Below are positions 36,712-50,500 of a stretch of DNA of 64,000 nucleotides, in pieces (position 1 is the first letter of the stretch; every line of letters starts with the position of its first letter). A program made the translations under genes and the position numbers. Source of the stretch: Maylandia zebra (lineage: Eukaryota > Chordata > Actinopteri > Cichliformes > Cichlidae); the NCBI RefSeq assembly GCF_041146795.1, contig NC_135182.1, positions 2,876,501 to 2,940,500 of the forward strand, written 5' to 3'. The notes below the pieces were generated by a model. It was not told the origin of the DNA and searched no databases. It saw only the letters and a list, made by a program, of their open reading frames with translations.

Positions 36712-39635
36712 TATTAAAAAAAGAAAAAAAGAAGTGTTCCACATTAGAGTACAGTAACCACTGTAGCACAACTGAAATCAGCTCAACCTGTGTTCCCTAT
36801 ATGTCCACTATATGATCGCTTCAATGTTATTAGCAGGAAATAAGCATTTTAGCCATTCTGTGACTAGAGGGTGTGGGAGGGGTCAGGAGCTGCAGAAAAC
36901 ACTATCTGACATCATGCACTCCAATATAATCGATCCCAGAAAGAACGAAGAAAACTCAATGAAGCTTGTTTCTGTCACAAACATGATATTGTGCCAGTTT
37001 TCATGTGCCTACAGTATGTTCCTGAGATGATTTCAGTCTACTTTCTAGTCCCGTTATTGTTTGCCAGCACTAAATTGGCAAGCAGTTCAATCTGCAAAGA
37101 TGACCTCCATAGAGGTTTTCATCCCGTTTACTTTTTCAGTTCTCTTATGTGGATGAGCAGAACTTTCAGGGAACTTAAAACAATCAACATCAGTGTAAAG
37201 TTGGCATATTCTAATGTCAGGAACAACAAACCTCCGACGTTTGTCTTTAACCTGAACATCATTGTTGCCAGTGTTTTGGGGTTTGTCAGAGAAAAACAAG
37301 TTGCATATCCCAAAGTACTCTCTAATATTACAGACAAGTTTAAACTACTGCATCTCCCTTATTTATGTTGGGATCAGAGATATTGCTTTAGTTGCTGTAA
37401 CTTCTAAGTTAATAATGTTTATTCTTATCCTCTTGTCCCACATGGGAAATTTGTCTTGGACAAACGGTGCTAAACATAGTAGCATTCTGATAATAAAACC
37501 AACACCTAGAGACGCTTAAAGGAGGCCATTAAATAGAAAACACGGACGATACTTTTAAAATACAACATGAACTGTTACATGTGAGGGAAGCTGCCGCCTG
37601 GTTAACAGAGCAACAGCACTCAGACTGTGTTTGGAGGCACAGGCAGAAAAACAATGGTCATTTCTAGAAGAGCCATAAATAAAAAGAGAGGGAGGTAAAG
37701 ATTTAAGGGTCAGGGTAGTGTAGTGTGTACCCTTAGAGTGTTCAGCTGTGGCCTCTGTCTGCAGTTCCTCTCCTGCAGTTTCAGTTACAATAGGAGCAAG
37801 GTCCATCTGCTCCTCGGTGCTCCCTGCACAGACTGAAGCTTCAGCCGCAGCAGCAACTTCAGCAGGACGGGCGTCTTCTGCTCCAGCTTCAGCAGCAGCG
37901 TCAACAGCTTCAGCAGGACGGGCGTCTTCTGCTCCAGCTTCAGCAGCAGCGTCAACAGCTTCAGCAGGACGGGCGTCTTCTGCTCCAGCTTCAGCGTCAA
38001 CAGCTTCAGCAGGACGGGCATCTTCTGCTCCAGCTTCAGCAGCTTCGCCTCCAGCCACAGGAGCAGCTTCAGCAGAGGAAGACCTTGGGTCTTTTAGAGC
38101 CTCACCAATGGCTTCTATTTGAGCATCAACAGGAAATGCAGCATCTTTTGTCACTCCTGCAGCAGTTTTGGCTGAAACGTCAGACCCAGTCACCTCTCGA
38201 GTGATGATTTCTGGGCCTGACTTCACCAGCTTCTCAAAACCAACACTGGGTACAGTCACTGTAGCTTGAGCTGCTCCTAAGGGTGCTGGTGTTTCTACAC
38301 CAGGTGTGATAGGAGCCCCATATTCATTCTGAGCTTCGATAGTGCCTGCCTTTACTCCTGTGACTGTGATCCTCTGGGGTTCTGCCTCTGGTGCAAAGCC
38401 CTTGATTTCTTTCTTCTTCTCATCCTCAGAGTCAGAGTCCGAATCGGAGTCGGTAGAGTCTGAATCGGAGTCGGTAGAGTCTGAATCGGAGTCGGCTGCT
38501 GGTTCAGCAGCTACTTGCTCACTGGCAGCAGTAACAGGAGTGATGGCTTGTGCAGCTACAATGCTTTCTGCAGTGGAGACAACCGCTGGTCCCGTTCCAT
38601 CCACAGACTGTGCTGGGAAACATCCAGGCCCTGAAAGTCTAACTGGGAAGGCAACTGCTGTCTTGTAGGCTAACAGGTTTGCTCTCTCATCTGGAGCCTC
38701 TGTTGCTGAAGAAAATGGTAAATATAACATGAACAGTTAAATAATAAAATAATATATTCAATTTGATTTGTGGGTGTGCATTCACAACTCCTCTTAGATA
38801 CTTTTAAATCCCACTTCGAATCAAATGTACTTCCCCAATCCCAGAATCTGGAACTGTTACCTCACAAACCTATTGTATACGTAACAGAACATCGTTTAAA
38901 CATTTGATGTTTTCTGACACATCTTACAATTTTATGAACAATATAAGCTTTTTTGAAAAGTGTTACTAAAAAAAGAAATGGCAGGGAAAATATTTTGTAA
39001 CCGATTAGTTTAACAGGCAACAGGTCAGTGACATGATTGAAGAGAGCATCTTAATGAGGTCGAATTTCTAAAGAAGCAAAGATGAACAGATGATCACCAA
39101 CTTCTAAAAACTGCCTCTGCAAACTGTGGAACGATTTCAGTATAACGTAAAATTATGGAGACTTTGAAATCGCGTCAGTTCATGGTATCATCAAAAGAAT
39201 CAGAATTAAGAGAATCTCTAAGCAGGTACGTGCTGCAAACAAATACTGGATTTTTAGGGCTTCAAGCTCCACAACATTAAAACGGGCATGAACACTGAAG
39301 AGAAGAGGGACGACCCAAAGTCTGCATCTCTACACTAAAATAGGAGATGGGGAATTTTGATTATCAAGAAATAACATGTTTAAGATCATTCAGAATAGCG
39401 TCGTACAAATTTAGAAAATTGGCTATTAGACAGAAGGACCACAAAACTAACAACATGTCACAGAGTAAAACAGCAGCAGCTTTCTCCCTTACAGACTTCT
39501 AGTGAATTCAATTAAAATGATTCAAATGTACCACATGCTCTAAAATGTAAAAATCATATGGCACATTGTCTGTGAAGGTTCTCAGTCATCCAGGTCATCG
39601 TAGTCAAAGGAGCTTGCAAAGAAAAGCGTCTGGAC

Positions 39636-40680
39636 TAGGGCTGCCACGATTTGTCGACTAGTCACGATTACGTCGACTATCAAAATCGTCGACGACTGAT
39701 TTAATAGTCGACGCGTCGTTTGAAGCTTTGTAAGATCACAAAAGACGCAGGAATAAGTGGCAGGATTTAAGAGTGTAATAACGGACTGAAACAGAAGATG
39801 GCAGCATTGCATATACAAGGATGCCAGCTGCCGTTAAACCCCGAAGAAGAAGAAGAAGAAACAGCTGTGTCCCAGAATTCATAGCGCGGCCCAGCGCAGT
39901 TTCCAACAATGGCGGCAGCTAGTTAGTTTTAACTTTACTCTTATTATTCTTTCTGGGTCACAAAATAAACGTTTAACATATTTTCAGGCGAGAATGTAGC
40001 TGTGTAAACCTCAAATATCTGCTCAGTTTATCAGGACACCACATATTTTCAAAAGCGCTCCGACGTTTTCGGAGACATCTGTTACCCACTAGCTCGTTAG
40101 CGAGCCGGGGGCTAGGCTCACTAGCGCCGCGAGAACACCGGACTCCCCGCAAATCGTTTTCAAACCCACCGCCGTCTTTCGCTACTCAGGTTAAATATAT
40201 ATGAGTCACTTAGATAACTTAAAATGTTATTGTTTGGCTTTTTTTAGTATTTTATTTGTTCCTGAGTAAATCAGTTTGTCTGAGATTAAAGTTATAGTTT
40301 TTACACAGCTGAATAAACGTCAAGCAGACAACTGATTATCAGAAGTGTGAGATGCTCCAGAATATACCCCAGGACACTGGGGTATATTCTGGAGCATATT
40401 CTGGGGTATATTTTAGATAGCAAGGAGTTTATTAAACTTCACCGAAACAATCTGCAAATTTCATTAAAATTTAATAAACTATCATCTTGTCTTTATTTTT
40501 AGTTAGCACAGACCTTAAACACTTAAAGCTGTAAGCTAATGATAGTTATATAAGAGCAGATGCTGCTGGTGCAATAAGCTGTAGTTTTACGTCCAATGGA
40601 TGATGATCTGATTAGTCGACTAATCGCAAAAATAATCGGTGACTAGTCGACTATCAAAATAATCGTTTGTGGCAGCCCTA
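39636..40680. mobile_element. Non-autonomous hAT element (unit 2)
   Basis: A copy of 24970-26014 with the same 8-bp target duplication (39628-39635, 40681-40688). It is nested in the unit 2 copy of the fold-back element (39603-40972). Confidence 0.9.
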
Positions 40681-41796
40681 GTCTGGACCTCTTTGAGTTA
40701 CTTGAAGACGTTTCACCTCTCATCCGAGAAGCTTCTTCACCCGAAACTCTGGCTGATTGGGACCCACACCCAGTTTCACACCTTGGCTCAGGCGATTAGA
40801 GGATCATCAGGGGGTCCTTTTGTCCCTCTGTGGGGGGAAACTCCCACTAGGTTTATATCTGGGACTCTCCACCATTTGACCTTAGAACTGAAGAAGCTTC
40901 TCGGATGAGAGGTGAAACGTCTTCAAGCAACTTAAAGAAGTCCAGACGCTTTTCTTTGCAAGCTCCTTTGACCATATGGCACATTAGCTTCACTGTGGAA
41001 AGAGGTGCATGTTACGCTTTAAAGGCATCATAACTGAAAGTACACATATACTCATCATGCACATATGCATTATTGTATGAATGAACAAAAGCAACCACCC
41101 AGCACAACTTAAAAAGCCACAGCGTAAAGCAGTTAACAGAACCCAAAGGTCTTTTTCTTGCCTGCACTCTTGGTCTTCTTCCCAGGTTTTGCTGGTTTTT
41201 CAGTCTTGGTGCAGAACGAAGCAGCTGGAGAAGTCCTCAGGATTCCCAAGTTCTCCAACTGGAGACGCTGCAGAAGAGAACAAAACATTGTCCAGTGAGA
41301 GTACAGAACCACACATTCAGGCTCGTTTTTGTGATCATTTCACTGGTTCTCGCAGTGTCCTATTTTCTTAATCCTGTCTGAAAAGACCTGACACACATTA
41401 ACTTCTTTATAGTCACTTTAAGTCTATCTGCACCATTTTTGCATCCACCACCACTAAGCATTTATTTATCTGACCAATTTTAAAGTCTGCCACGAAGAGG
41501 AAACTGCCTGAACACCATCAACACTGTCCACCGTGAAGTGAGTTTTACATTGTCATGGTCTGAGAGGGTGCTGACCTATTAAGAAACCTCTGGTCTACCT
41601 CCAAATTCTCCGACTTCACCTCAAACCACCTGAAACTTGGACACACTAGGGCACGGGTGTCAAACTGCAGCCCTCGAGGGCCGGAGTCCTGAAACGTTTA
41701 AATGTGTCCCTGCTGCAACACATCTGAATAAACTATGATCCTTAACACACATCAAAAGTGTTTTTAGAATGGATAGAGCAGGCTAACATCACACTG

Positions 41797-42534
41797 AGGC
41801 TACGTTCACTCTGCAGGTCTTAATGCTCAATTCAGATTTTTTGACCAAATCCGATTTTTTTGTCTGCTCGTTCACACTACAAATAAAATGCGACAGCAAA
41901 CGCGCTCTAGTGTGAACGCTCAAAGCGGCCGCATGCGCAAAAGAAGACGTCACACACAACGCGCTCTGTTTAGACCCAGAACAACAGCATGTTTGACTGA
42001 TGGCCTTAATGTAAAGACTTCAGACTTTACGTTTTCCAATTTTTGCTTTAAGTTATTTTGTTATTGACATAATAATGTAAATAACCTAATAATGATCCTT
42101 ATTGCTGTTTTAGAGGAGCGCTGCTTCAAAGGATAGCTGCAGATTTCTGTCAGAATCTGCAGATTATACAGTACAAATAAAATGTTCACGTTTCTCCAAC
42201 GCTGTCTTCCCAACAGTTTCACTGACATCTACGCTGGATGGCCAGGAAGCGTTCGTGATGTCTTCTCCGGAGCTGATAATTAGTGTCTGTCTTGTGTCAG
42301 TGACGTAAAAGACGGATTTAATGCGACATGACCATCAAACAGCAGTCGCTTTCTAAAACATCAGATATGTATCGGATTCAGGACCACATACGAAAGTGAC
42401 CCAGATCGGATTTGTGCCGTTCACACTGTCACACCATGATCGGATAGATGGGTCGAATAGGGTCACAAAAAAAAAAAAAAAAAAAAAAAAAAATCGGATT
42501 TGATGCGCTTTCGCCTGCAGTGTGAACGCAGCCT
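41797..42534. mobile_element. MITE with CGTTCACAC-type inverted repeats (unit 2)
   Basis: A copy of 27131-27868. Even the long A run has the same length as in unit 1. Confidence 0.7.
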
Positions 42535-42809
42535 TACTGAATGTCCTTCCCAAAGATCCCAACTTCAACCTTATTGAAAATTTGTGGACTACACTTAAAA
42601 GTTGGATCCATCCCAGGAATCCAACCAATTTAAATAAACTCTACCAATTGTACCAGAAAGATTGGTCATATAACCAGCCAGAATTATGCCAGAGGTTTAC
42701 TGGTGACTACCAAAAGCATCTGGTTGAGGTGTCAGTGTTTGCATATATTCAAGCCAGTATGTATATTTTTGACTGTGTATGGAAAATCCAAAATAAATTC
42801 AAACTTTAA
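42535..42809 (+). pseudogene. Tc1-like transposase C-terminal relic (unit 2)
   Basis: A copy of 27869-28143 with the same [13 protein letters not shown] segment. Confidence 0.8.
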
Positions 42810-42990
42810 AGCCATTAAAGATATATGCTGTACAATCATTCCACCCTGGAAAAAAGAACAAGTCAAATTAGCGTGACATTCATGCCCAGTGATGAGCGTA
42901 TATAAACTTCTGACCTAAACTGTACACACTGCTCGTTTTGAGCGCTCTTATTTAGACTGATCAACTGTAACATTATAATCATCTTCCTAA

Positions 42991-43466
42991 CATAGTGTTG
43001 GTCCTCCTTCAGCTGCCAAAACAACCCTGACTTCAGGCCGAGGCATGGACTACACCAGACTCCTGATGGTGCGCAGTGGAATCTGGCACCAACATGTCAG
43101 ATCCTTCAGGTCCTGTAAGCTGCGAGCTGGGACCTCCATAGATCTGACTTTTTTGTCCTACACGTCTCACAGATGCTCGACTGAACTGAGATCTTGGGAT
43201 TTGGAGGCCAAGTGAGCGCCTCAAAATCATTGTTGTGAACCATGAACCATTTCTGAACCTTTTTGCTCCGTGGCAGCATGCATTACCTCGGCCATCAGAG
43301 AATACCCACAAAGATTCACGTTTTCCCAGCAGAACTTTACCCAAAGCATCACATTGCCGTCACACTAGGAGATGCTCTGACCCCGTCGTCTAGCCATCCC
43401 ACTTTGGCCCTTATCAAACAGTCAAATCCTCATGCTTCCCCGTTTCTTCCTGCTTCTAACACATGA
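42991..43466. repeat. Dispersed teleost repeat (unit 2)
   Basis: A copy of 28325-28800; the class is not assigned. Confidence 0.45.
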
Positions 43467-46400
43467 TCCTTGGGGAGAAAATGTCCACTTACTCCCAAAT
43501 ATATTCCAAATCAGGTCAGCAAATCAAAATTTTACTTCACATGTCAATGATCATAATGTTATGCCTGATGAGTAAATTCATCTATTCATAAAATCAGACT
43601 GTGAAGACATTTTAGCTTTATTATGTTCGTTTATCACCTATTTTATCAAGTCACCGAGGAAAGGTGTGAGTTGGGGCTGACACGCCTGGGAAGGGTTCTA
43701 AAAGTCGGTCCCAAGGCCAACACTCCCAAACACAAGCTAAAAACATGTATAAAACATGTATACAGTCAAGTGCAGCAGGGAATGCTGGGACCTCTACAAA
43801 GGAGAAACCAAACAGCCATCCCACAACATGGAAGAGCCACCACAGCGTAAGACTCAGTTGTACACCTGCACATAAAGGATGCCGATGTTCACATTTTGGA
43901 CCAAGGGACAAAAAGTACGTGAGGACCATCATCATCATCATCTGACAGGAGCCATCAGCCACCAACAATTCAGTTTTGTGCCTGTATGCTGTGCAATCCA
44001 TCCCCCCTAAGAAAAAAATCAGTCCTAACCGTGATAAAAACCGGCTTAAACTATCAGAGCACAGAGATCATTTATTTCCCCTTTTTCAAAGTGGTTCGCC
44101 TCTTTCCAATAACAACAGGAACAAACGATGTGACCTGTAACTGTGACAGTTTCAGGGTCATGTGTCGGTGCTGCGGTTGGCCTGTCCTGTTCCGACAGTT
44201 GCCGTCTGGTCTGTACTACAGACGCCAGCGTTGATGTGACTGAGTCCAAGTGTTGTATCTGTACTAGTACAACTAAACACGACACCGATACAGTAAAACA
44301 CTGAGAGCTAGTACAGTTCTTGTTACCTTGAGAGGACCCAATCGTCCTATGCGAAACAAGAAAGTCGCCATTTCGTGTTCCCAATATTATTCTCCGGTCG
44401 GAAACTGGGCTTAAATACAAGAGTTCCGTGATACCAATGGAACTTTGAAAAACAATGTTTTGATTTTAAAGGATTTAAAAGCGACGTGATTCGATAGGCC
44501 TTCTTTTTACTTTTACTATATAGTGATTTAGGTTGTGTCAGTACAGACATTTGGAGGCTTCTCCTCGTGTAAATAAGCGAGACTCACTCTTGTGGCGGCG
44601 CCACAGCGGATCACCTGCCTCCATCTATCCCCGTGGAGATGAAACCCATCTCCACAGTGACACCTGCTGGCCAATTTGGCTGTGGTCACAACTGCTTATT
44701 ATACTGTGACTGTGAATAACTCAACACAAATTTCGGAGAAATCCACACAAACAACAAACAAAAATATTGAGACTGTTAAAGACAACAAGCTGTGACTGTA
44801 ATGGATTCTCCCTCTGTTAACAATCGTGCTGCTCTTTACAATAAATCAGTTTATAAAGTAAAACACACAGAGAGGAGACTGCTGTGTTTGCTGCAATAAG
44901 CACACAGGTTTCCAGCTGCATTTCCAAGTAGGATTCAGCAGGTCAGAAAACCCTAACACTGGCTGTAATGGCTCCACATAGGGAGAAGGATCGACTCCCA
45001 GCAATTTCTATTGTGGGCTTCTGTAGATTTTCTTTATGCACATGCTGTAATCTGCTGACCTGCTGCTCTCTGTGTCCTTAAACAACTGAATTTAACAAGA
45101 TGTCAGCAGTTTCATCCCCCACACTGACACTATACAGTTTATACTGTCTTTACACTTGACAGTGTACAGCTGGAGTTCAGTGAATTAATCTAAGCATCAT
45201 CAGCTTAAATACAAATTCATCTCTGCCAGACTTGATAAAACCTAAATCTGAGCATGAGCACCACAGCCACTGTGTATCCGTACAACACAGTGCTTTACTG
45301 TGTTGTACACACTCACTACAGTTACTGGACTCTACACACTGTCACTTTAAACAATGCCACTTTGAATGCTCACTGCACAGTTTTGCACAAACTGTAAATG
45401 CTAAACTATTTGTTTTAAATTCTCCATAATTTTTAACACTTTTAGTATTTTTATTACAGTTTTAATTTTAGTATTATTATTTTTTCTTTAATATACCTGT
45501 TTACTTTATATATGTTCATGTAAAGTTGGGGGACACGCGTCTAAGAATTTCAATAGGACTAAATGTTGCTACAATGTTATCTGTATATGACAATTTGTAT
45601 GAATAGTCTGTGGGCCACTGTTGCTTGTGCTGTACAAAGTAAGCAGCCAGGGCGGTGAAGAGGGAAGATATACGAAAGTACCTGGAGAGCTGAAGTGAAA
45701 CTGACTGTTAATTGTAATGAAAAAATGTCCACGACAGATGCTGTCTATGCTTTTCTTGCTGTATTTAGTTTTACATCTGCTCCCAGCGATGTACAATTAG
45801 GATCTTAAAGGCTTTCATGGGAGCACATCTGAAGTGGGTGAACAGCTTGCTCTTGCTGTTAGAACATGTATGTAGACAGACGTGTTTCTGGGACCATAAA
45901 TTATGCATTAGCTGCTCTTTTTATACCCAATCATGTCACTGACCTGGCCAGTTAACATAATCAGTGGCAAAAGATATTTCTTTTGATGTCACTTACTTTT
46001 CCAGCTTTTTGTTCTCCCCACCCCAACTTCGAAGAGCTGACGCTGCCATCAAATTCAAAATGAGAAATTATAATCATGAATTACTGTATTCTGTTTTTAT
46101 TTATATTTTACACAGTGTTACAACTTTTCTACTTTTGGAGTTGGTAGAGAATTTACTCCAGTGTCCTGTTATATTTTAAGTAACAAGGAGCAGACGGCTG
46201 AGTCTATTAAACTCCACTGAGACAGCTGGTGACACAAATCTGAAGGCTAGACCGTCCCCTTTCACAGCCACTCACTTCCAGCATTCTCAGTCTTCGGAGG
46301 ACTTGGCCCACGTAGACTGTGAAGGCCGGGTCCCCCGAAGGATGCAGCTCCTGAATTGAGAAAAAGCTAATGTAGGCTTTAAGGGTCCTCCTTTCCAGGC

Positions 46401-47355
46401 ATCTGAGGACCAGGTGTCCCACCAACAGGGTCCACAGAGACATTACGATAAAAAGTGTTTTGCCTCAGTTGTTGCCAACTGCGCCGATGTGTCAAGCCAT
46501 CCTGCACAAAGAGGTGCAGAACAACGCTGTCACAGACATAAATAAAAGGGTGCAGTATGTTCAAAAAAGGGGGAAAAATCAAAGTACAGGTCAGTCTGTC
46601 TCCCAGCGAGGGTGGAGCTGTACCAGCTTTGGATGCAATCCCCCGGGTCCCTTGGTTGCCATGGAGAGGGAGTAACACAGTCACTCATACCCTAACATTC
46701 ACATACATATACTCTTTTGGACATACTGGGGGCAACTCAGGGTTCAGCATCTTGCTCAAAGATACTTTGACACAGGACAGGAGGGGCAAGGGATTCATCC
46801 ACCAACCTTCCAGCTTGCTTTACTATTTGAGCCACAGCCACAGCTGACAACAGACCCAGTTTCTTATGAGGCTTCTCTGTCACTGGGTCTTATGGAGAAT
46901 TTTCACCAGCATCTTGCTCTATTTCACAAGGGAAACTGTTTCATTTAGAGCTTGCTTGCGTTGCCCCGTGTATCCCTCCCTGTGGCTGGATGCCATCTCA
47001 GTGACATGGTGCAAGTTTCCCACAAATGCCGTTTAAAAAAGTATTCACTGTGGGTATCCCCGTGGGTATGATGGATATGAGCAAAACTGTAACAACAGAT
47101 GCCATGTTGACAGGGTGGGGCTGCCATGCTGCCAGGCCCCAGTGCTCGAGCTGTTGTACATATTTCTGTACAGCCTGCGTGCGCTGGGCACAATGAGCCA
47201 TTCACTAAAACAACAGACCCTAAACCTGAACAGCAGCATCACAGCAATGTTAAAATACCTCAATAATAAACTTCCCCGCCTTTCAAGCTAAGCGCTACCT
47301 GTGCTGGAAGTATGAGCAGTCTTTAAATCTTAATTTTCAAGGTTTTGCTCCGATT

Positions 47356-47511
47356 TTAAAGTTATTTTTACTCGTACTTCTTCTCCTGTGGACACGGCCG
47401 CGCTTCTTATGTGCGTCCCGTACTCAAGGGGCGTTCCGTGACGTATTTCGTACGCGACAAAATACGGCAGTTTCCCGTCGCACACATGGGTGCCCAGTCG
47501 CGTTAAGCATC
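47356..47511 (+). promoter_or_regulatory. wdr4 core promoter (unit 2, complete gene)
   Basis: A CpG-rich stretch identical to 32690-32845, with the CRE-like TGACGTA at 47439-47445. It is directly upstream of the start codon of the complete wdr4. Confidence 0.5.
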
Positions 47512-50500
47512 ATGAGTGCTGTAGGTTTTTGTGGAAACTGGATTATTATCACCTGCGACAAAAAACTGTTTGCAGTGCATACAAAGGAAACCAGGTTTGA
47601 CTTTAAATCTCTTTCATTGGCTCCGTGTTAGAAATGCTCGCAGCTCTTCACGTTAGAGCGAATACACTGGGACATGGACGTATGGTTAGCTTGCTTTTAG
47701 GGCTTTCTAAAATAGGAGGTCATACTTAATTATACTGTTTAAAGAAAGTGCTGTTACCCTTACACCCCACCCAACCAAGCGCTCTCCTTGCTCAATCTAT
47801 ACTTGTGGATAATCATACAAGAAAATCTGTGAATATGGGGTAACTCTTGTTTATTGTGTAGAGATATATAAATCATGACACAACGATGGTTTCAAATGAT
47901 AAAAACCGCCACTTACGAATTACACTTGGTTCCACAAAAACGTGTACGGGGATCACATTTTTGCAGTGTTGCTCCTGCAAACACCAACAGGGGAAGTGAT
48001 GTAAAACAAGCTGAAAGCTCTCAGCTTTAATTAAAGGGGTTCCTCCATTTCCACAGGCTCAACAGAAACTGAGCCGGCAAAGTTATGAGGGTTATTTGAA
48101 CATTAGATTAACATCCTCTGCGTCAAAGACTGCTTGAAGTCTGGAACCGATGAACATTAGCGAATAGTTTCCTCCTCTGAGATGCTCTGCCGCCTGCCAC
48201 CACCTTCAGCTGCTTCAAACCTCTGAGTACATTCATGATGGCATCTTTTGACTTTGGACATCTGGAAAATACTGCTGTAGCTCTCCTGGTTGAGCTGTCT
48301 GTATATGAAACACTGAGCTCTTGTTACAGAGGCCTAGGTTTGCTTGGTATCTGGCAGCCTGTGATTTCTTTCTGCTCCTCTTTAAGTGTTGCTATCTACA
48401 GATAACATGCTAAAAAGTAACAAATTGTTGGTACATGTTTAGGTGTTCCTCCTGTATCCGAGGTTCGACTAACGGACGAACTCTCCTTTCCAGCACCCTG
48501 GCATAGACTTTCCCAGGGAGGCTGAGGAGTGTGATCCCCCTGTAGTTGGAACACACCCTCCGGTCCCCTTTCTTAAAGATGGGGACCACCACCCCGGTCT
48601 TCCAGTCCACAGGTACTGCCCCTGATCTCCACGCAACATTGCAGAGGCGTGTCAACCAGGACAGCCCTACAACATCCAGAGCCTTCAGGAACTCGGGGCG
48701 GACCTCATCAACACCAGGAGCTCTGCCACCAAGGAGTTGTTTAACTGCCTCAGTGACCTCGCCCCCGGAAATTGGCGGGTCATTCCCCTCATCCCCAGAC
48801 TCTGCTTCCTCCTCGGAAGACGTGTCAGTGGGATTAAGGAGGTCCTCGAAGTATTCCTTCCACCGCCTGACAATTTTCTCAGTCGACGTCAGCAGCGCTC
48901 CGCCAGCACTATACACAGTGCAGGTAGAGCACCGCTTTCCCCTCCTGAGACGCCTGACGGTTTGCCAGAATCTCTTCGAGGCAGTCCGAAAGTCTTTTTC
49001 CATGGCCTCTCCGAACTCCTCCCACACCCAAGTTTTTGCTTCAGCCACTGCCCGCACTGGAACGGTTCGCAGCCGAGTGTGAAGCAGCGGGAATGAGGAT
49101 CAGCACCTCCAAATCTGAGGCCATGGTTCTCAGCCGGAAAAGGGTGGAGTGCCCACTCCGGGTCGGGGATGAGTTCCTGCCACAAGTGGAGGAGTTCAAG
49201 TATCTCGGGGTCTTGTTCGCGAGTGATGGGAGAAGGGAGCCGGAGATCGACAGACTGATTGGGGCTGCAGCTGCAGTAATGCAGACGCTGCACCGGTCCG
49301 TCGTGGTGAAGAGGGAGCTGAGTGTAAAAGCGAAGCTCTCAATTTACCGGTCGATCTACGTCCCTACCCTCACCTATGGCCACGAGCTGTTGGTAGTGAC
49401 CGAAAGAACGAGATCGCGGATACAAGCGGCAGAAATGAGCTTCCTCCGAAGGGTGGCTGGCCTCTCCCTTAGAGATAGGGTGAGAAGTTCGACCATCCGG
49501 GAGGGGCTCAGAGTAGAGCAGCTGCTCCACATCGAAAGGAGCCAGCTGAGGTGGTTCGGGCATCTGGCGAGGATGCCCCCTGGGCGCCTCCTGGGTGAGG
49601 TGTTCCAGGCATGTCCCACCGGGAGGAGGCCCCGGGGCAGACCCAGGACACGCTACAGAGATTATATCTCTCGGCTGGCCTGGGAACGCCTTGGTATTCC
49701 CCCGGATAAGCTGGAGGAGGTGGCTGGGGAGAGGGAGGTCTGGGCCTCTTTGCTTAGGCTGCTGCCCCCGCGACCCGGCCCCGGACAAAGCGGATGAAGA
49801 TGGATGGATGGATGTTTAGGTGTTTGCTCTCCTATAAGCTTTTTTTTCTTTACCAGCCTAATGAAAGTATTATTTCATTTGCATCAGCAACTTGTGTTGG
49901 GACAAATTAACATGAACTAAATCCAAATGTGACACTTTTAAATAATAAGAACACAGAAACAAGTCATCTGCCAGCTGTCCTGTTACTTTATTGCTGCTGA
50001 AATATATGATTGTTGAGTGGATAACGGGCAGTAAAATTTCAGATGGAATTGTAACTGATTTACTCTCCTTGATCACAGAGATCCATTTGTGTTTGACTGC
50101 AGCACTGCTGAGAAGAAGCCTAAGAATACAAAGGATGAGAAGAACAGGTATAAATGGGCTGGTAATGTGTTTGTATTGTGCAAATGAAAATAAGAATATG
50201 AACAAGAGAAAAATAGACGCAGAGTAGAAGCAGATTTATGCAGCATTTAGACTGCTGTGGGAAATCTCACAGAAGTTTCCGTCAGGCTTTAGGATATAGC
50301 TATAACGTATCTGCTCTGTTCATCAGTGATGGTGGTTCCTCAGAAGAAACAGGAAGTGATAAAGTCCTCGCCTTTGCTGTATCTCCATCTGGAAAGCTCC
50401 TGGCACTGACTGATGACAACAAGAGACTAGTTCTGTTTCGCTGTGAGCCTTCATGGCACTACATCAGCATCAGGTATGACTTCACCTCTGTCACTCAGTT

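Larger units (their letters stand above)
37731..44371 (-). pseudogene. ndufv3: ndufv3 5' fragment: exons 1-3 only (unit 2)
   Basis: Exons 44371-44327, 41267-41162 and 38705-37731 repeat the first three ndufv3 exons with open frames and the same GC donor. The last exon, with the conserved STYKNYQHH signature, is not in this unit. Downstream on the minus strand lies the unit 1 wdr4 fragment. Without long-range splicing to 19493 the product would lack the conserved C-terminus that defines the subunit. Its promoter is present. Confidence 0.92.
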
